NCBI RefSeq assembly: GCF_023656415.1
Contig: NZ_JAMOIL010000006.1
Location: forward strand, 43,978-107,977
Reading direction: 5' to 3'
Length of the DNA stretch: 64,000 nucleotides
Source: Nocardioides bruguierae
GTDB taxonomy: Bacteria > Actinomycetota > Actinomycetes > Propionibacteriales > Nocardioidaceae
Numbering within the stretch: position 1 is the stretch's first letter; the number at the start of each line of letters is the position of its first letter. The notes beneath the pieces are model-generated. The model worked only from the letters and a program-made list of their open reading frames with translations. It did no database searches and had not been told where the DNA came from. The translations under genes and the position numbers were made by a program. Below, piece by piece: positions 24,628-35,648 of the stretch.

Positions 24628-25370
24628 CCGGCGACGGCCTGGCCTCGGGCGTGGGCGACGTGCTCGCCCGCGTGTGGAGCGACGTCCTCGGACGCCAGCC
24701 CCTGCCCGAGGCGTGGGTCGTGCTCGCCACCGGCGCGGTGGCGCTGCTGCTGGTCGCCGCTCCGCAGACCTGGCACGGCGTGCGCACCGGGGTGACCGTG
24801 GTGCACGAAACCGGGCACGCGCTGGTCGCCGTGCTGGTGGGACGCCGGCTCTCCGGCATCCGGCTGCACTCCGACACCTCCGGCGTCACGCTCTCCCGCG
24901 GGCGCCCCTCGGGGCCCGGGATGGTCGCGATGCTGGCCGCGGGCTACCTGGCGCCGGCGCTGCTCGGGGTGGGGGCCGCGCTGCTGCTGGCGGCCGGTCG
25001 TCCGCTGGCCCTGCTGTGGGGCCTGGTGCTGATGGCCCTGCTGCTCCTGGTGTGGGTGCGCAACGCCTACGGCGTGCTGGTGCTCGTGCTGCTGGGCGGC
25101 GCCGTCGCGGCCCTGACCTGGCTGGGGTCGCCGCCGTGGCCCTCGCTGGCCGCCTACCTGGTCACCTGGCTGCTGCTCCTGGCCGCCCCGCGTCCCCTGG
25201 TGGAGCTGCTGGGCCGCGGGCCCGCCGGCCGACGCGGCTCGGACCCCGACCAGCTGGGCCGGCTCACCTGGCTGCCGGCCCTCGGCTGGGTGTGGCTGAT
25301 GCTCCTGGCCAACCTCGCCGGCGTCGTGGTCGGCGCGCTCACCCTCGCCCCGCAGCTGCTCGAGCGCTGA
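24624..25370 (+). CDS. M50-like membrane metallopeptidase
   Basis: The 248-residue integral membrane protein has the zinc protease motif HEXXH in VVHETGHALVAVL near residue 60, inside or next to the second hydrophobic segment. About six hydrophobic segments are visible, and LGWVWLMLLANLAGVVVGALT forms the last one (given here in shortened reading). This matches the short M50B-like family of actinobacteria. Family members cut within or near the membrane, but no substrate is evident. The start ATG overlaps the stop of the HAD-LarE gene by 4 nt (ATGA), so the two are co-translated; the functional link is unexplained. Confidence 0.82.
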   Translation: MTGDGLASGVGDVLARVWSDVLGRQPLPEAWVVLATGAVALLLVAAPQTWHGVRTGVTVVHETGHALVAVLVGRRLSGIRLHSDTSGVTLSRGRPSGPGMVAMLAAGYLAPALLGVGAALLLAAGRPLALLWGLVLMALLLLVWVRNAYGVLVLVLLGGAVAALTWLGSPPWPSLAAYLVTWLLLLAAPRPLVELLGRGPAGRRGSDPDQLGRLTWLPALGWVWLMLLANLAGVVVGALTLAPQLLER

Positions 25371-25407
25371 GCGGTCCGCCGAAGCGGGCCCGTGGGGCAG
25401 GTCGACC

Positions 25408-25413
25408 TAGACT
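25408..25413 (+). promoter_or_regulatory. Possible -10 box for the cold shock gene
   Basis: TAGACT lies 88 nt before the GTG start. The -35 region is weak. It would leave a structured leader of about 80 nt, as is usual for cold shock genes. Confidence 0.35.
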
Positions 25414-25500
25414 TCCGGGTCGGGCGGCACCCAGGCCGCCCGGGCACGGCCACGGGACTTCCGGGCCCGGTGCGACGTGAGGCGTGAGGGGGAGACGAGA

Positions 25501-25893
25501 GTGCCCACTGGCAAGGTGAAGTGGTACGACGCCGAGAAGGGTTTCGGCTTCCTCTCCCAGGAGAGCGGTGCCGACGTCTACGTCCGCGCCGACGCCCTGC
25601 CCGACGGTGCCGCCCTCAAGGCCGGCACCCGCGTCGAGTTCGGCATCGCCCAGGGCCGTCGCGGTGACCAGGCGCTCAACGTGCGCGTCCTCGACGCCCC
25701 CGCCTCGGTCTCGCGCAACCAGGCCGCGGCCCGGCGCAAGAAGCCCGACGAGCTCGCCACCATCACCGAGGACGCCATCCGGCTGCTCGACGCGATGGGC
25801 GAGTCCTACCGCCACGGCCGGCACCCCGAGCGTCAGGCCGCCCGGCAGACCGCCAAGGTGCTGCGCGCGCTCGCGGACCAGCTGGAGCTCTGA
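25501..25893 (+). CDS. Cold shock protein, long CspB-like form
   Basis: The 130-residue protein starts with a cold shock domain (1-65): PTGKVKWYDAEKGFGFLSQE contains RNP1 (KGFGFL) and DVYVRADAL the RNP2-like strand. It binds single-stranded RNA or DNA and acts as an RNA chaperone in the cytosol. A C-terminal extension of about 60 residues (NQAAARRKKPDELATITEDA and onward) is helical and basic, as in the extended CspB of actinobacteria. GTG at 25501 follows a GAGGGGGAGA site; an upstream in-frame start is less likely. It converges with the MFS gene, with only 18 nt between stops. Confidence 0.9.
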   Translation: MPTGKVKWYDAEKGFGFLSQESGADVYVRADALPDGAALKAGTRVEFGIAQGRRGDQALNVRVLDAPASVSRNQAAARRKKPDELATITEDAIRLLDAMGESYRHGRHPERQAARQTAKVLRALADQLEL

Positions 25894-25911
25894 GCCCCCG
25901 CGCCGCCGGGC

Positions 25912-27333
25912 TCAGGCCCGTGCGGCCCGCGCGCGGCTCAGCACGAACGCGGTGAAGGAGACCATCACCGCGGCCGCGACCCCCAGGCCCAGGCGGGCGG
26001 GGTCCAGCGGCAGGGCCACGCCGACGAAGCCGCCGACCACCCACGCGAGCTGGAGCGTGGTGTCGCTGCGCGCGAACGCGCTCGCGGCCACGGTCGGCGG
26101 GACGTCCGCCTGGATCGTGGCGTCCAGGCAGAACTTCGCCAGCGACTGCGCGAGCCCCGCCACCAGCCCCAGCAGCACCAGCGGCAGCACGCCGTAGAAC
26201 AGCGTCGCGAGCAGCAGTGCGGCCAGGTCGGCGACCACGGCACCGATGACGGTCACCCGCGGGTCCAGCCGCCGCAGCAGGGACGCGGCGGCGACGCCGA
26301 GCCCGTTGCCGAGCCCGGCCGCGCCCACCACCAGCGCCACGAGCAGCTCGTCGGAGAGCGCCGAGGCGGGCGGGTTCTCCCGCAGCAGGAACGCCATGAA
26401 CATGATGAGGAACCCGGTGGTGAACCGCGGCCCGGCGTTGGCCAGCAGCGCGAAGGCCACCGAGCGGGGCACCCCGAAGCTCAGGCCCCGGCGTCCGCGG
26501 CGCCCACCGGCCGGCGCCTTCCCGTCCGCCTGACCCTCCACCGACCGGTCCTCGGGGGAGGCCAGCAGCACCATCGGCTGCTCGCCGGCCGAGGAGTCGA
26601 CCCGCTCGGGCAGCCGGATCGCCAGCACCACTGCCACCACGAAGAGGACGAACGCGTAGCGCAGCGCCCAGTCCGCGCCCGCGAGCGAGGCGAGGAAGGC
26701 CAGGGGAGCGGACACGCCGGCCCCGACCATCCCGGCCAGCGAGACCCGTCCGTTGGCGCGCACCAGCGTCAGGGCGGGCGGTCGCAGCCGCGGGACGGCG
26801 GCGGCCCGGGTGACCCCGTAGGCCTTGCTCGCCACCAGCACCCCGAGGGCAGCGCCGAAGAGCTCCGGGGACTCCTCGCCCACGGCGCCCGCCAGCACCC
26901 AGGCCAGGAACGCCCGCACGGCCATCGTGGCACCGATGGCCCACCGCCGGCCGTGGCTGAACCGGTCCAGCGTCGGGCCGATCAGCGGGGCCACGATCGC
27001 GAACGGCAGCATCGTCAGCCCGAGGAAGAGGGTGACCTGGCCACGCGCCTCGCCGGAGGGCACCTGGAAGAACAGGGAGCCGGCGAGGGCGATCGCCACG
27101 GCGGCGTCCCCCGCGGCGTTGGCGGCGTGCAGGTAGATGAGGCGGTTCAGCCCGGACGCCTCGGCGCCCTGCGCCCCGGCCGCGCGCCGGGCCTGGTGCC
27201 CCACCGCGGCGGCGGCCCGTGCGGTGCTGCGGGCGCCGGTGCGCAGGCCACGGGCGGTGGCACGGCCGGCGTCCGCCGCCCGCTCGCGCCCGCCCGGCCG
27301 CGCAGGGCCGGAGGGCTGCTGCGGGTCGCTCAC
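25912..27333 (-). CDS. MFS-family transporter
   Basis: The 473-residue protein has a long hydrophilic N-terminus (about 50 residues, basic and Ala-rich) followed by about 12 hydrophobic segments split by a charged central loop near LPERVDSSAGEQP. The cytoplasmic loop motif IGPTLDRFSHGRRWAIG after the second helix is the MFS A-like motif. The substrate is unknown; the closest general type is a small-molecule efflux permease. The GTG at 27333 is chosen because CAGGAT lies 6 nt before it and the frame upstream is divergent promoter DNA shared with the DUF3027 gene. Confidence 0.82.
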   Translation of the reverse strand: MSDPQQPSGPARPGGRERAADAGRATARGLRTGARSTARAAAAVGHQARRAAGAQGAEASGLNRLIYLHAANAAGDAAVAIALAGSLFFQVPSGEARGQVTLFLGLTMLPFAIVAPLIGPTLDRFSHGRRWAIGATMAVRAFLAWVLAGAVGEESPELFGAALGVLVASKAYGVTRAAAVPRLRPPALTLVRANGRVSLAGMVGAGVSAPLAFLASLAGADWALRYAFVLFVVAVVLAIRLPERVDSSAGEQPMVLLASPEDRSVEGQADGKAPAGGRRGRRGLSFGVPRSVAFALLANAGPRFTTGFLIMFMAFLLRENPPASALSDELLVALVVGAAGLGNGLGVAAASLLRRLDPRVTVIGAVVADLAALLLATLFYGVLPLVLLGLVAGLAQSLAKFCLDATIQADVPPTVAASAFARSDTTLQLAWVVGGFVGVALPLDPARLGLGVAAAVMVSFTAFVLSRARAARA

Positions 27334-27339
27334 GCGCCC

Positions 27340-27345
27340 ATCCTG
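27340..27345 (-). promoter_or_regulatory. -10 box, leaderless MFS gene
   Basis: CAGGAT on the minus strand is 6 nt before the GTG at 27333. The first base departs from the TANNNT consensus. Confidence 0.4.
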
Positions 27346-27440
27346 CCCGGCGCCCGGTGCCGCACACCCACGACCCCGCCCCGGCGCGTCCGGGCCCCCG
27401 ATACGACACGGTGGCCGGGGTGCGGGCATGATGGTCGGTC

Positions 27441-28220
27441 GTGAGGACCACCGCTCGTTCCAAGCCCGACTCCGTCACCGTCGGTGCCGTCGAGGTCGCG
27501 CGGGCCGCGCTCCTCGAGGACGTCGACAGCCCCAGCGACGTCGGGGAGCACCTCGGCCACGTGGTGGAGGGCGAGCGCCTCGTCACCCACTCCTTCGCCT
27601 GCACGCGCCCCGGCTACGTCGGCTGGCGCTGGGCCGTCACCCTCACCCGGGCCTCGCGCCAGCGCACGGTCACGGTGGACGAGGTCGTGCTGCTGCCCGG
27701 CGAGGACGCGATCACCGCCCCCGACTGGGTGCCCTACCGCGACCGCGTCCGCCCCGGCGACCTGACGCCCGGCGACCTGCTGCCGGTCGCCGACGACGAC
27801 CCGCGCCTCGTGCCCACCTACTCCTTCGGCGACGACCCCCTGGACACCGACGAGAAGGAGCAGGTGCGCGACGTCGCCCGCGAGCTCTTCCTCGGCCGTC
27901 CGCGCACGCTCGGCCCCGAGGGGCGCGAGCAGGCGGCGCAGCGCTGGTGGGACGGCGACGGCGGCCCCGACAGCCCGCTGGCCCAGGCCGCGTCCGACTC
28001 CTGCGACTCCTGCGGCTTCCTGGTCCGCCTCAACGGACCCCTCTCGGGCCGGTTCGGCGTCTGCGCCAACGGTGACGCCAACGACGACGGCCGCGTCGTC
28101 GCGCTCGGCCACGGCTGCGGCGCGCACTCCGAGGTGCGGCTGGCCAAGAAGCACGAGCCGCTGCCGATGCCGGAGCCGATCGTCGACGACTTCGCCCCCG
28201 GCGACGTCGAGTCGTTCTGA
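27441..28220 (+). CDS. DUF3027 domain-containing protein
   Basis: The 259-residue cytosolic protein matches the actinobacterial DUF3027 family. The N-terminal part contains the conserved HSFACTRPGYVGWRWAVTL and DWVPYRDRVRPGDLTPGDLLP. The C-terminal part contains a zinc-ribbon-like pair, SDSCDSCGFLVRL and FGVCANGDANDDGRVVALGHGCGAHSE (split reading), with two CxxC-type clusters. No activity is known. It starts with GTG at 27441; a CATGAT box lies 8 nt upstream. Neighbouring csp, MFS and DUF2530 genes recur near DUF3027 genes in other actinobacteria as far as I recall, so this looks like core genome. Confidence 0.85.
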   Translation: MRTTARSKPDSVTVGAVEVARAALLEDVDSPSDVGEHLGHVVEGERLVTHSFACTRPGYVGWRWAVTLTRASRQRTVTVDEVVLLPGEDAITAPDWVPYRDRVRPGDLTPGDLLPVADDDPRLVPTYSFGDDPLDTDEKEQVRDVARELFLGRPRTLGPEGREQAAQRWWDGDGGPDSPLAQAASDSCDSCGFLVRLNGPLSGRFGVCANGDANDDGRVVALGHGCGAHSEVRLAKKHEPLPMPEPIVDDFAPGDVESF

Positions 28221-28236
28221 CGCACCACTGACCCAC

Positions 28237-28301
28237 CGCCGAGTCGGCAGTACCTCTCAGCTCCCGCGCCGCGGGGCGTGAAGGCTACTGCCGACCCGGC
28301 G
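28237..28301. repeat. Long hairpin between convergent genes
   Basis: The arms 28237-28252 and 28286-28301 (CGCCGAGTCGGCAGTA and its complement) pair over 16 nt with one mismatch. Pairing resumes inside (CCT with AGG) and at the tip (CCCGC with GCGGG). It lies 17 nt after the DUF3027 stop and 13 nt from the methyltransferase stop, so a bidirectional terminator role fits. Confidence 0.75.
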
Positions 28302-28313
28302 TCTGCACGGGGC

Positions 28314-28976
28314 TCAGCGGACGTGCCCGACGTCCGTGGCCCCGGGCGTGCCCGCGTCGACGGGGCTGAGCAGCCAGACCGCGTAGTCGGTGCCGGCCGG
28401 GTGCAGCTCGTAGGAGCCGAAGCGCGCGTCCACGCGCAGGCCCGCGGCCTCGGCGTCCGCGACGAACTCCTCCGGCGGGTAGCGCCGTGCGGCGGGCGGG
28501 GCGCCGACGAGGTGGAAGCCCACCAGCACCCGACCGCGCGCGCCCAGGTGCGCGCGGACGCGCGCGAGCAGGGCGCGCTCGGTGCCCTCGGCGAGGAAGA
28601 CCATCACGTTGCCCACGAGGACGACGAGGTCGAACTCGTGCGGACGCTCGGGGCCCAGCAGCGCGGGGGAGAGGTCGAGACCGTCGGCGTGCAGCAGGTC
28701 GAGGTCGGGGAACGTGGCGCGCGCCTGCACGACCAGCGCCGCGTCCGGCTCGACCGCGACGACGCGGTGGCCTCGGGCGGCCAGCCCGGCCCCGACGCGG
28801 CCCATGCCGGCGCCGACGTCCAGGACGCGAGCGCCACGGGGCAGCAGGGTGTCGGCCAGGCGCGCCTCGCCGTGCACGTCCGCGCCCTCGGCCACGAGGT
28901 CCCCGAACTTCCGACCGAAGCCGGCCGACGCGTCCGGCCCGGCCAGCGCCCAGCGGGTGGGTGGCGGCTGGGTCAC
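28314..28976 (-). CDS. Class I SAM-dependent methyltransferase
   Basis: The 220-residue protein has a Rossmann methyltransferase core. Motif I is VLDVGAGMGRVGAGLA (about 49-64), motif II ends in VAVEPD, the acidic motif is DLLHADGLDL, and motif IV is FDLVVLVGNVMVFL. The methyl acceptor cannot be told; the fold is that of the UbiE/small-molecule branch. It starts with GTG at 28976, overlapping the DUF2530 stop in a GTGA junction, so it is translated from the DUF2530 transcript. Confidence 0.85.
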   Translation of the reverse strand: MTQPPPTRWALAGPDASAGFGRKFGDLVAEGADVHGEARLADTLLPRGARVLDVGAGMGRVGAGLAARGHRVVAVEPDAALVVQARATFPDLDLLHADGLDLSPALLGPERPHEFDLVVLVGNVMVFLAEGTERALLARVRAHLGARGRVLVGFHLVGAPPAARRYPPEEFVADAEAAGLRVDARFGSYELHPAGTDYAVWLLSPVDAGTPGATDVGHVR

Positions 28977-29275
28977 GCGGTCGGCCCCGGGGTGGTGCCC
29001 GCGTCCGCGGCGGCCAGGCGGCGGTCGCGCCGGCGGCGCACGTACTCGAGCCCGAGCAGGCCCAGGCCGGCGCCGGCCAGGCAGGTCCACAGCCACCAGG
29101 TGCGGTCGGTCTGCTCGAGCCAGCCGTAGAAGGGGAGCAGGGCGACGAAGGCGACCGCGAAGACGAGGGTGCCGACGGCCACGGTGCGCACCCCGTCCGT
29201 GTCCAGGGGCTCGACCGGGGCGATCACGTAGGTGCGACGACCGATACGGTGCTCGTCGGGCTGGTCGGTGCTCAC
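28973..29275 (-). CDS. DUF2530 domain-containing small membrane protein
   Basis: This 100-residue protein has two transmembrane helices (about 30-52, around GTLVFAVAFVALLPFYGW, and about 60-80, around WWLWTCLAGAGLGLLGLEY) and a basic tail after them (VRRRRDRRL). This is the known layout of the actinobacterial DUF2530 family, of unknown function. The N-terminal segment and the C-terminal tail are probably cytoplasmic. It starts with GTG at 29275 behind a TAGGCT box at 6 nt, and overlaps the methyltransferase by 4 nt. Confidence 0.85.
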   Translation of the reverse strand: MSTDQPDEHRIGRRTYVIAPVEPLDTDGVRTVAVGTLVFAVAFVALLPFYGWLEQTDRTWWLWTCLAGAGLGLLGLEYVRRRRDRRLAAADAGTTPGPTA

Positions 29276-29281
29276 GCACCC

Positions 29282-29287
29282 AGCCTA
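29282..29287 (-). promoter_or_regulatory. -10 box, leaderless DUF2530-methyltransferase operon
   Basis: TAGGCT on the minus strand is 6 nt before the GTG at 29275. Confidence 0.5.
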
Positions 29288-29332
29288 GAGCGCCCTCCCA
29301 CCTGGGCGCGCGGTGGCCGGGTCGCGGTCCTT

Positions 29333-29361
29333 TTGACCCCCTCACAGGCGCCGGGTAGCCT
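29333..29361 (+). promoter_or_regulatory. Promoter of the str operon (rpsL)
   Basis: TTGACC (29333-29338) and TAGCCT (29356-29361) are separated by 17 nt, a near-consensus primary sigma promoter and the best one in the window. Transcription would begin near 29368. Confidence 0.75.
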
Positions 29362-29367
29362 CATTTC

Positions 29368-29628
29368 TCGTGTCTGGGACGACCAGGCCGTCGCGCGTGC
29401 CCGCGAGCTCAGCCCGGAAGGTCGGGAGGAGCGGGGCACGGGCCCTGAAAGACCCGGAGCGGGTGACCGCCACGGGACGAGGCAAGGGGCGACACGCCCG
29501 ACCTCGGGGGTGGCGCGGTCGGTTCGGGAGCACCATCCCGGCACACAGGTGGGAGAGGGATCTCCCGCCACCACCCTGTGCGGCAGGTCGCCGCGCAGAG
29601 AGAGTCGACAAAGAGAGGGAACCACCCG
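29368..29628 (+). promoter_or_regulatory. Long 5' leader of rpsL with a motif shared with the rpsJ leader
   Basis: The predicted untranslated leader is about 260 nt. It contains a 24-nt segment (29488-29511, core GGCGACACGCCCGACC) that is almost identical to one in the rpsJ leader. A hairpin follows near 29543-29580 in which CACAGG pairs with CCTGTG. The rpsL ribosome binding site is AGAGAGGGA. Leader-based ribosomal protein feedback is likely but unproven. Confidence 0.6.
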
Positions 29629-30003
29629 GTGCCCACTATCCAGCAGCTGGTCCGCAAGGGCCGCCAGGACAAGGTGTCCAAGAACAAGACGCCTGCCCTG
29701 AAGGGTTCGCCGCAGCGCCGTGGCGTCTGCACGCGCGTCTACACGACCACCCCGAAGAAGCCGAACTCCGCCCTCCGCAAGGTCGCCCGCGTGCGACTGA
29801 GCTCCGGCGTCGAGGTCACCGCCTACATCCCGGGTGTCGGTCACAACCTCCAGGAGCACTCGATCGTGCTCGTCCGCGGCGGCCGTGTGAAGGACCTTCC
29901 CGGCGTCCGCTACAAGATCATCCGCGGCACCCTCGACACCCAGGGTGTCAAGAACCGCAAGCAGGCTCGCAGCCGTTACGGCGCGAAGAAGGAGAAGAGC
30001 TGA
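29629..30003 (+). CDS. rpsL: 30S ribosomal protein S12
   Basis: S12 (124 residues) lines the decoding centre of the 30S subunit and controls accuracy. The sequence is full length, with [19 protein letters not shown] at the start and RYGAKKEKS at the end. Lys43 in TTTPKKPNS and Lys88 in GRVKDLPGV, the two main streptomycin-resistance sites, are wild type. It starts with GTG at 29629 after an AGAGAGGGA site; the frame upstream is leader. It is the first gene of the str operon. Confidence 0.97.
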   Translation: MPTIQQLVRKGRQDKVSKNKTPALKGSPQRRGVCTRVYTTTPKKPNSALRKVARVRLSSGVEVTAYIPGVGHNLQEHSIVLVRGGRVKDLPGVRYKIIRGTLDTQGVKNRKQARSRYGAKKEKS

Positions 30004-30004
30004 C

Positions 30005-30475
30005 ATGCCGCGCAAGGGTCCCGCGCCGAAGCGGCCGCTCGATGTCGACCCCGTCTACGGGTCGCAGCTGGTCACCCAGCTCGTCTCCAAGGTGCTGATG
30101 GACGGCAAGAAGCAGGTCGCCCAGCGCATCGTCTACAGCGCCCTCGAGGGCTGCCGCGAGAAGACCGGCACCGACCCGGTCGTCACGCTCAAGCGCGCGC
30201 TCGACAACGTGAAGCCGGCCATCGAGGTCAAGTCCCGCCGCGTCGGCGGTGCGACCTACCAGGTGCCGATCGAGGTCAAGGGCGGTCGTGGCACCACCCT
30301 CGCCCTCCGCTGGCTCGTGGGCTACGCCCAGGACCGTCGTGAGAAGACGATGTCCGAGCGGCTGATGAACGAGATCCTGGACGCCTCCAACGGCCTCGGT
30401 GCCGCTGTGAAGAAGCGCGAGGACACTCACAAGATGGCCGAGTCCAACAAGGCCTTCGCCCACTACCGCTGGTGA
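30005..30475 (+). CDS. rpsG: 30S ribosomal protein S7
   Basis: S7 (156 residues) nucleates assembly of the 30S head by binding the 3' domain of 16S rRNA. It is full length, from [20 protein letters not shown] to AFAHYRW, with the conserved [16 protein letters not shown] segment. The ATG at 30005 lies 1 nt after the rpsL stop, so the two are translationally coupled. An anomalous C/G homopolymer stretch follows before fusA. Confidence 0.97.
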   Translation: MPRKGPAPKRPLDVDPVYGSQLVTQLVSKVLMDGKKQVAQRIVYSALEGCREKTGTDPVVTLKRALDNVKPAIEVKSRRVGGATYQVPIEVKGGRGTTLALRWLVGYAQDRREKTMSERLMNEILDASNGLGAAVKKREDTHKMAESNKAFAHYRW

Positions 30476-30500
30476 TCCGTGCGGGGCGGCCCCGAACCCG

Positions 30501-30599
30501 GCCCCCCCCCCCCCCCCCCCCCCCCCGGCCCCCCCGCCCCCCCCCCCCCCCGGGCGGGGGGGGGGGGCGGGGCCCCCCCCCCCCCGCCCCCCCCGCCCC
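30501..30599. other. Extreme C/G homopolymer tract between rpsG and fusA
   Basis: The tract contains runs of 25 C (30502-30526), 15 C (30537-30551), 12 G (30556-30567) and 13 C (30573-30585). No other place in the window looks like this. It is either a strong C/G hairpin region that could not be sequenced well, or an assembly or base-calling error. The flanking genes are intact. Confidence 0.85.
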
Positions 30600-30635
30600 A
30601 CCGCACCCCTTCGACCTAAGGAACGCGACCAGACC

Positions 30636-32759
<2,124 letters not shown>

Positions 32760-32785
32760 CAGTTCCCGGTGCCTCGGCACCAGCT

Positions 32786-32814
32786 GTCCCGGCCGTCACG
32801 ACGGCGGCCGGGAC
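32786..32814 (+). other. Hairpin between fusA and tuf
   Basis: GTCCCGGCCG (32786-32795) pairs perfectly with 32805-32814 around a 9-nt loop. There is no T-tract and tuf continues in the same direction, so it may act as an attenuator or an RNA-processing site that lets tuf levels differ from fusA. Confidence 0.5.
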
Positions 32815-32862
32815 CCAGTACCACCACGAGTCAAGTAACAACCACACCAGGAGGAGCCCCCA

Positions 32863-34056
<1,194 letters not shown>

Positions 34057-34096
34057 TCTGAGCGGTCCAGCCCCGGCGGGCCCGCACCTGCACCAC

Positions 34097-34136
34097 CCGG
34101 AGCCCCCGGTCCTCGCACGAGGACCGGGGGCTCCGG
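34097..34136 (+). terminator. Terminator of the str operon
   Basis: A perfect 19-bp stem (34097-34115 with 34118-34136) closes a 2-nt gap, which opens to a small loop in practice. It lies 40 nt after tuf. Only a short T-rich stretch follows (CATTTC), but the stem is very strong. Confidence 0.85.
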
Positions 34137-34164
34137 CCATTTCGAAGCACCGGGTCGGCCCGGT

Positions 34165-34170
34165 GAGAAT
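34165..34170 (+). promoter_or_regulatory. Possible -10 box, leaderless trmB
   Basis: GAGAAT is 6 nt before the ATG at 34177. Only the A and final T of the consensus are kept; the spacing matches the other leaderless genes. Confidence 0.35.
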
Positions 34171-34176
34171 GAGCCC

Positions 34177-34920
34177 ATGTCCGAAGGCGTCACTCCCGCT
34201 CGTCCCCACCACAAGCTCACCGACGACGGGCGCAGGCTGCGGGAGGTGCTCAGCTACTCCCGCCGCGGAGCCCGCTTCACGCCCCGCCAGGCCGAGGCGT
34301 GGCACGCGCACCAAGCCGCCTGGGTCATCCCGGACGAGGCGGTCGACCGCCCCGGGTTCGCGTTCTCGTCCTGGTTCGACCGCGAGGCGCCGCTCGTCGT
34401 GGAGATCGGCTCGGGCGTGGGGGACGCCACCGCCGCTCTGGCCGCCGCGCGCCCCGACGTCAACGTGCTGGCCTTCGAGGTCTGGCGCCCCGGCGTGGCC
34501 GACACCCTGTGGAAGCTGTCCGAGGCCGGGGCCGAGAACGTGCGGCTCATCGGCGTCGACGCGCAGTGGGCCATCGAGCACCTGGTGGAGCCGGAGCAGC
34601 TGGCCGAGGTGTGGACGTTCTTCCCGGACCCCTGGCACAAGAAGAAGCACCACAAGCGCCGGCTGGTCGGGCCGGCGTTCTCCCACGTGCTGGCCCAGCG
34701 CCTGGTCGAGGGCGGGCTGTGGCGCCTGGCCACCGACTGGGCCGACTACGCCGAGCAGATGGTCGAGGTGCTGGACGCCGAGCCGCTGCTGACCGGCGGG
34801 GTCGTCGACCGCTGGGACGCGCGCCCGGTGACCCGGTTCGAGCGCAAGGGCACGGAGGCGGGCCGCAGCATCACCGACCTGACCTACCGACGCAGCAGCG
34901 CCAGCTCCTCGTCGACGTAG
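34177..34920 (+). CDS. trmB: tRNA (guanine-N7-)-methyltransferase
   Basis: The 247-residue enzyme methylates G46 of tRNA using S-adenosylmethionine. The SAM motif is VVEIGSGVGDATAALA (about 70-85). The family signature FFPDPWHKKKHHKRRLVGP is intact, and ATDWADYAEQM follows. The ATG at 34177 begins MSEGVTPARPHH. The last 37 nt overlap the end of the TPR gene on the other strand, so the Ser-rich C-terminus (RRSSASSSST) is also antisense coding sequence. Confidence 0.93.
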   Translation: MSEGVTPARPHHKLTDDGRRLREVLSYSRRGARFTPRQAEAWHAHQAAWVIPDEAVDRPGFAFSSWFDREAPLVVEIGSGVGDATAALAAARPDVNVLAFEVWRPGVADTLWKLSEAGAENVRLIGVDAQWAIEHLVEPEQLAEVWTFFPDPWHKKKHHKRRLVGPAFSHVLAQRLVEGGLWRLATDWADYAEQMVEVLDAEPLLTGGVVDRWDARPVTRFERKGTEAGRSITDLTYRRSSASSSST

Positions 34921-35648
34921 GGGTCCTCGAGCCCGGCGGCGTCCAGGTCGGCGCGCAGTGCCGTCTGGACGGCCAGGGCCTCCTCCAGGCGTCCCAGGAG
35001 CCGCAGCGTCCACCCGACCATCCAGCGGGCGATCCGCTCGCGCTCCACGTCGCCCTGCTCCTCGCGGACCGCGAGGGCGCGGGTGAACGCCTCGAGGGCA
35101 GCCTCGTTCCTGCCGGCGTCTGCGTGCGTCATGCCCAGGTTGTGCAGGAGTGACCCCGCCCAGGCCCGCGCCCGCGGGTCCCGGCAGGCCTCGGCCCGGG
35201 CCAGTGCTCGCTCGTGGGCGTCGACCTGCTCCTCGGCCGGGACCTCGAGGCACACCATGTGCCAGGCGTCCATCTCCAGGGCCTCGAGCCCCGCGGCGTG
35301 CGCGAGCAGCGCGGCCTCGCGGAACAGGCCCAGGGGCCGGGCGCGGGGGTCGCCGGGGGAGGAGCCGGGGTGCGCCAGCGCACGCGAGCGCTCGACCCGA
35401 CCGCGTTCCAGCGCCATGCGGACGCCCACCTCGGCGGTGACCGGCGGCCGCAGGCCGGTGACGATCTCGTCGAGCACCGCTCGCGCCTGGTCGAAGCGGT
35501 CCAGGATGCCGAGCGCGCGAGCCACCTGCGTGCTCAGCACCCGCCGCTGGTCGCCCCGGGCGTCCTCGGCCGCGGCCCGGAAGCGGTCGAGGGACGCACC
35601 CGGGTCGGAGAAGTCCCAGAGGGCGTCGACGTCGACCACGTCCTCCAT
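34884..35648 (-). CDS. Tetratricopeptide-repeat-like protein
   Basis: The 254-residue protein is wholly alpha-helical, with TPR-like units. Examples are QVARALGILDRFDQARAVLD, SLLHNLGMTHADAGRNEAAL, and MVGWTLRLLGRLEEALAVQ. It has no signal peptide, membrane helix or catalytic motif, so it probably works as a protein-binding scaffold in the cytosol. The ATG at 35648 has a strong GGAGGGAGG site. It converges with and overlaps trmB by 37 nt, and is divergent from the next gene across 126 nt. Confidence 0.75.
   Translation of the reverse strand: MEDVVDVDALWDFSDPGASLDRFRAAAEDARGDQRRVLSTQVARALGILDRFDQARAVLDEIVTGLRPPVTAEVGVRMALERGRVERSRALAHPGSSPGDPRARPLGLFREAALLAHAAGLEALEMDAWHMVCLEVPAEEQVDAHERALARAEACRDPRARAWAGSLLHNLGMTHADAGRNEAALEAFTRALAVREEQGDVERERIARWMVGWTLRLLGRLEEALAVQTALRADLDAAGLEDPYVDEELALLRR

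Noticed and set aside
24624..25370. A lar operon partner (LarB or LarC) downstream of the LarE domain
   Set aside because: The downstream product is a multi-pass membrane protein with HEXXH and shows none of the LarB or LarC features.
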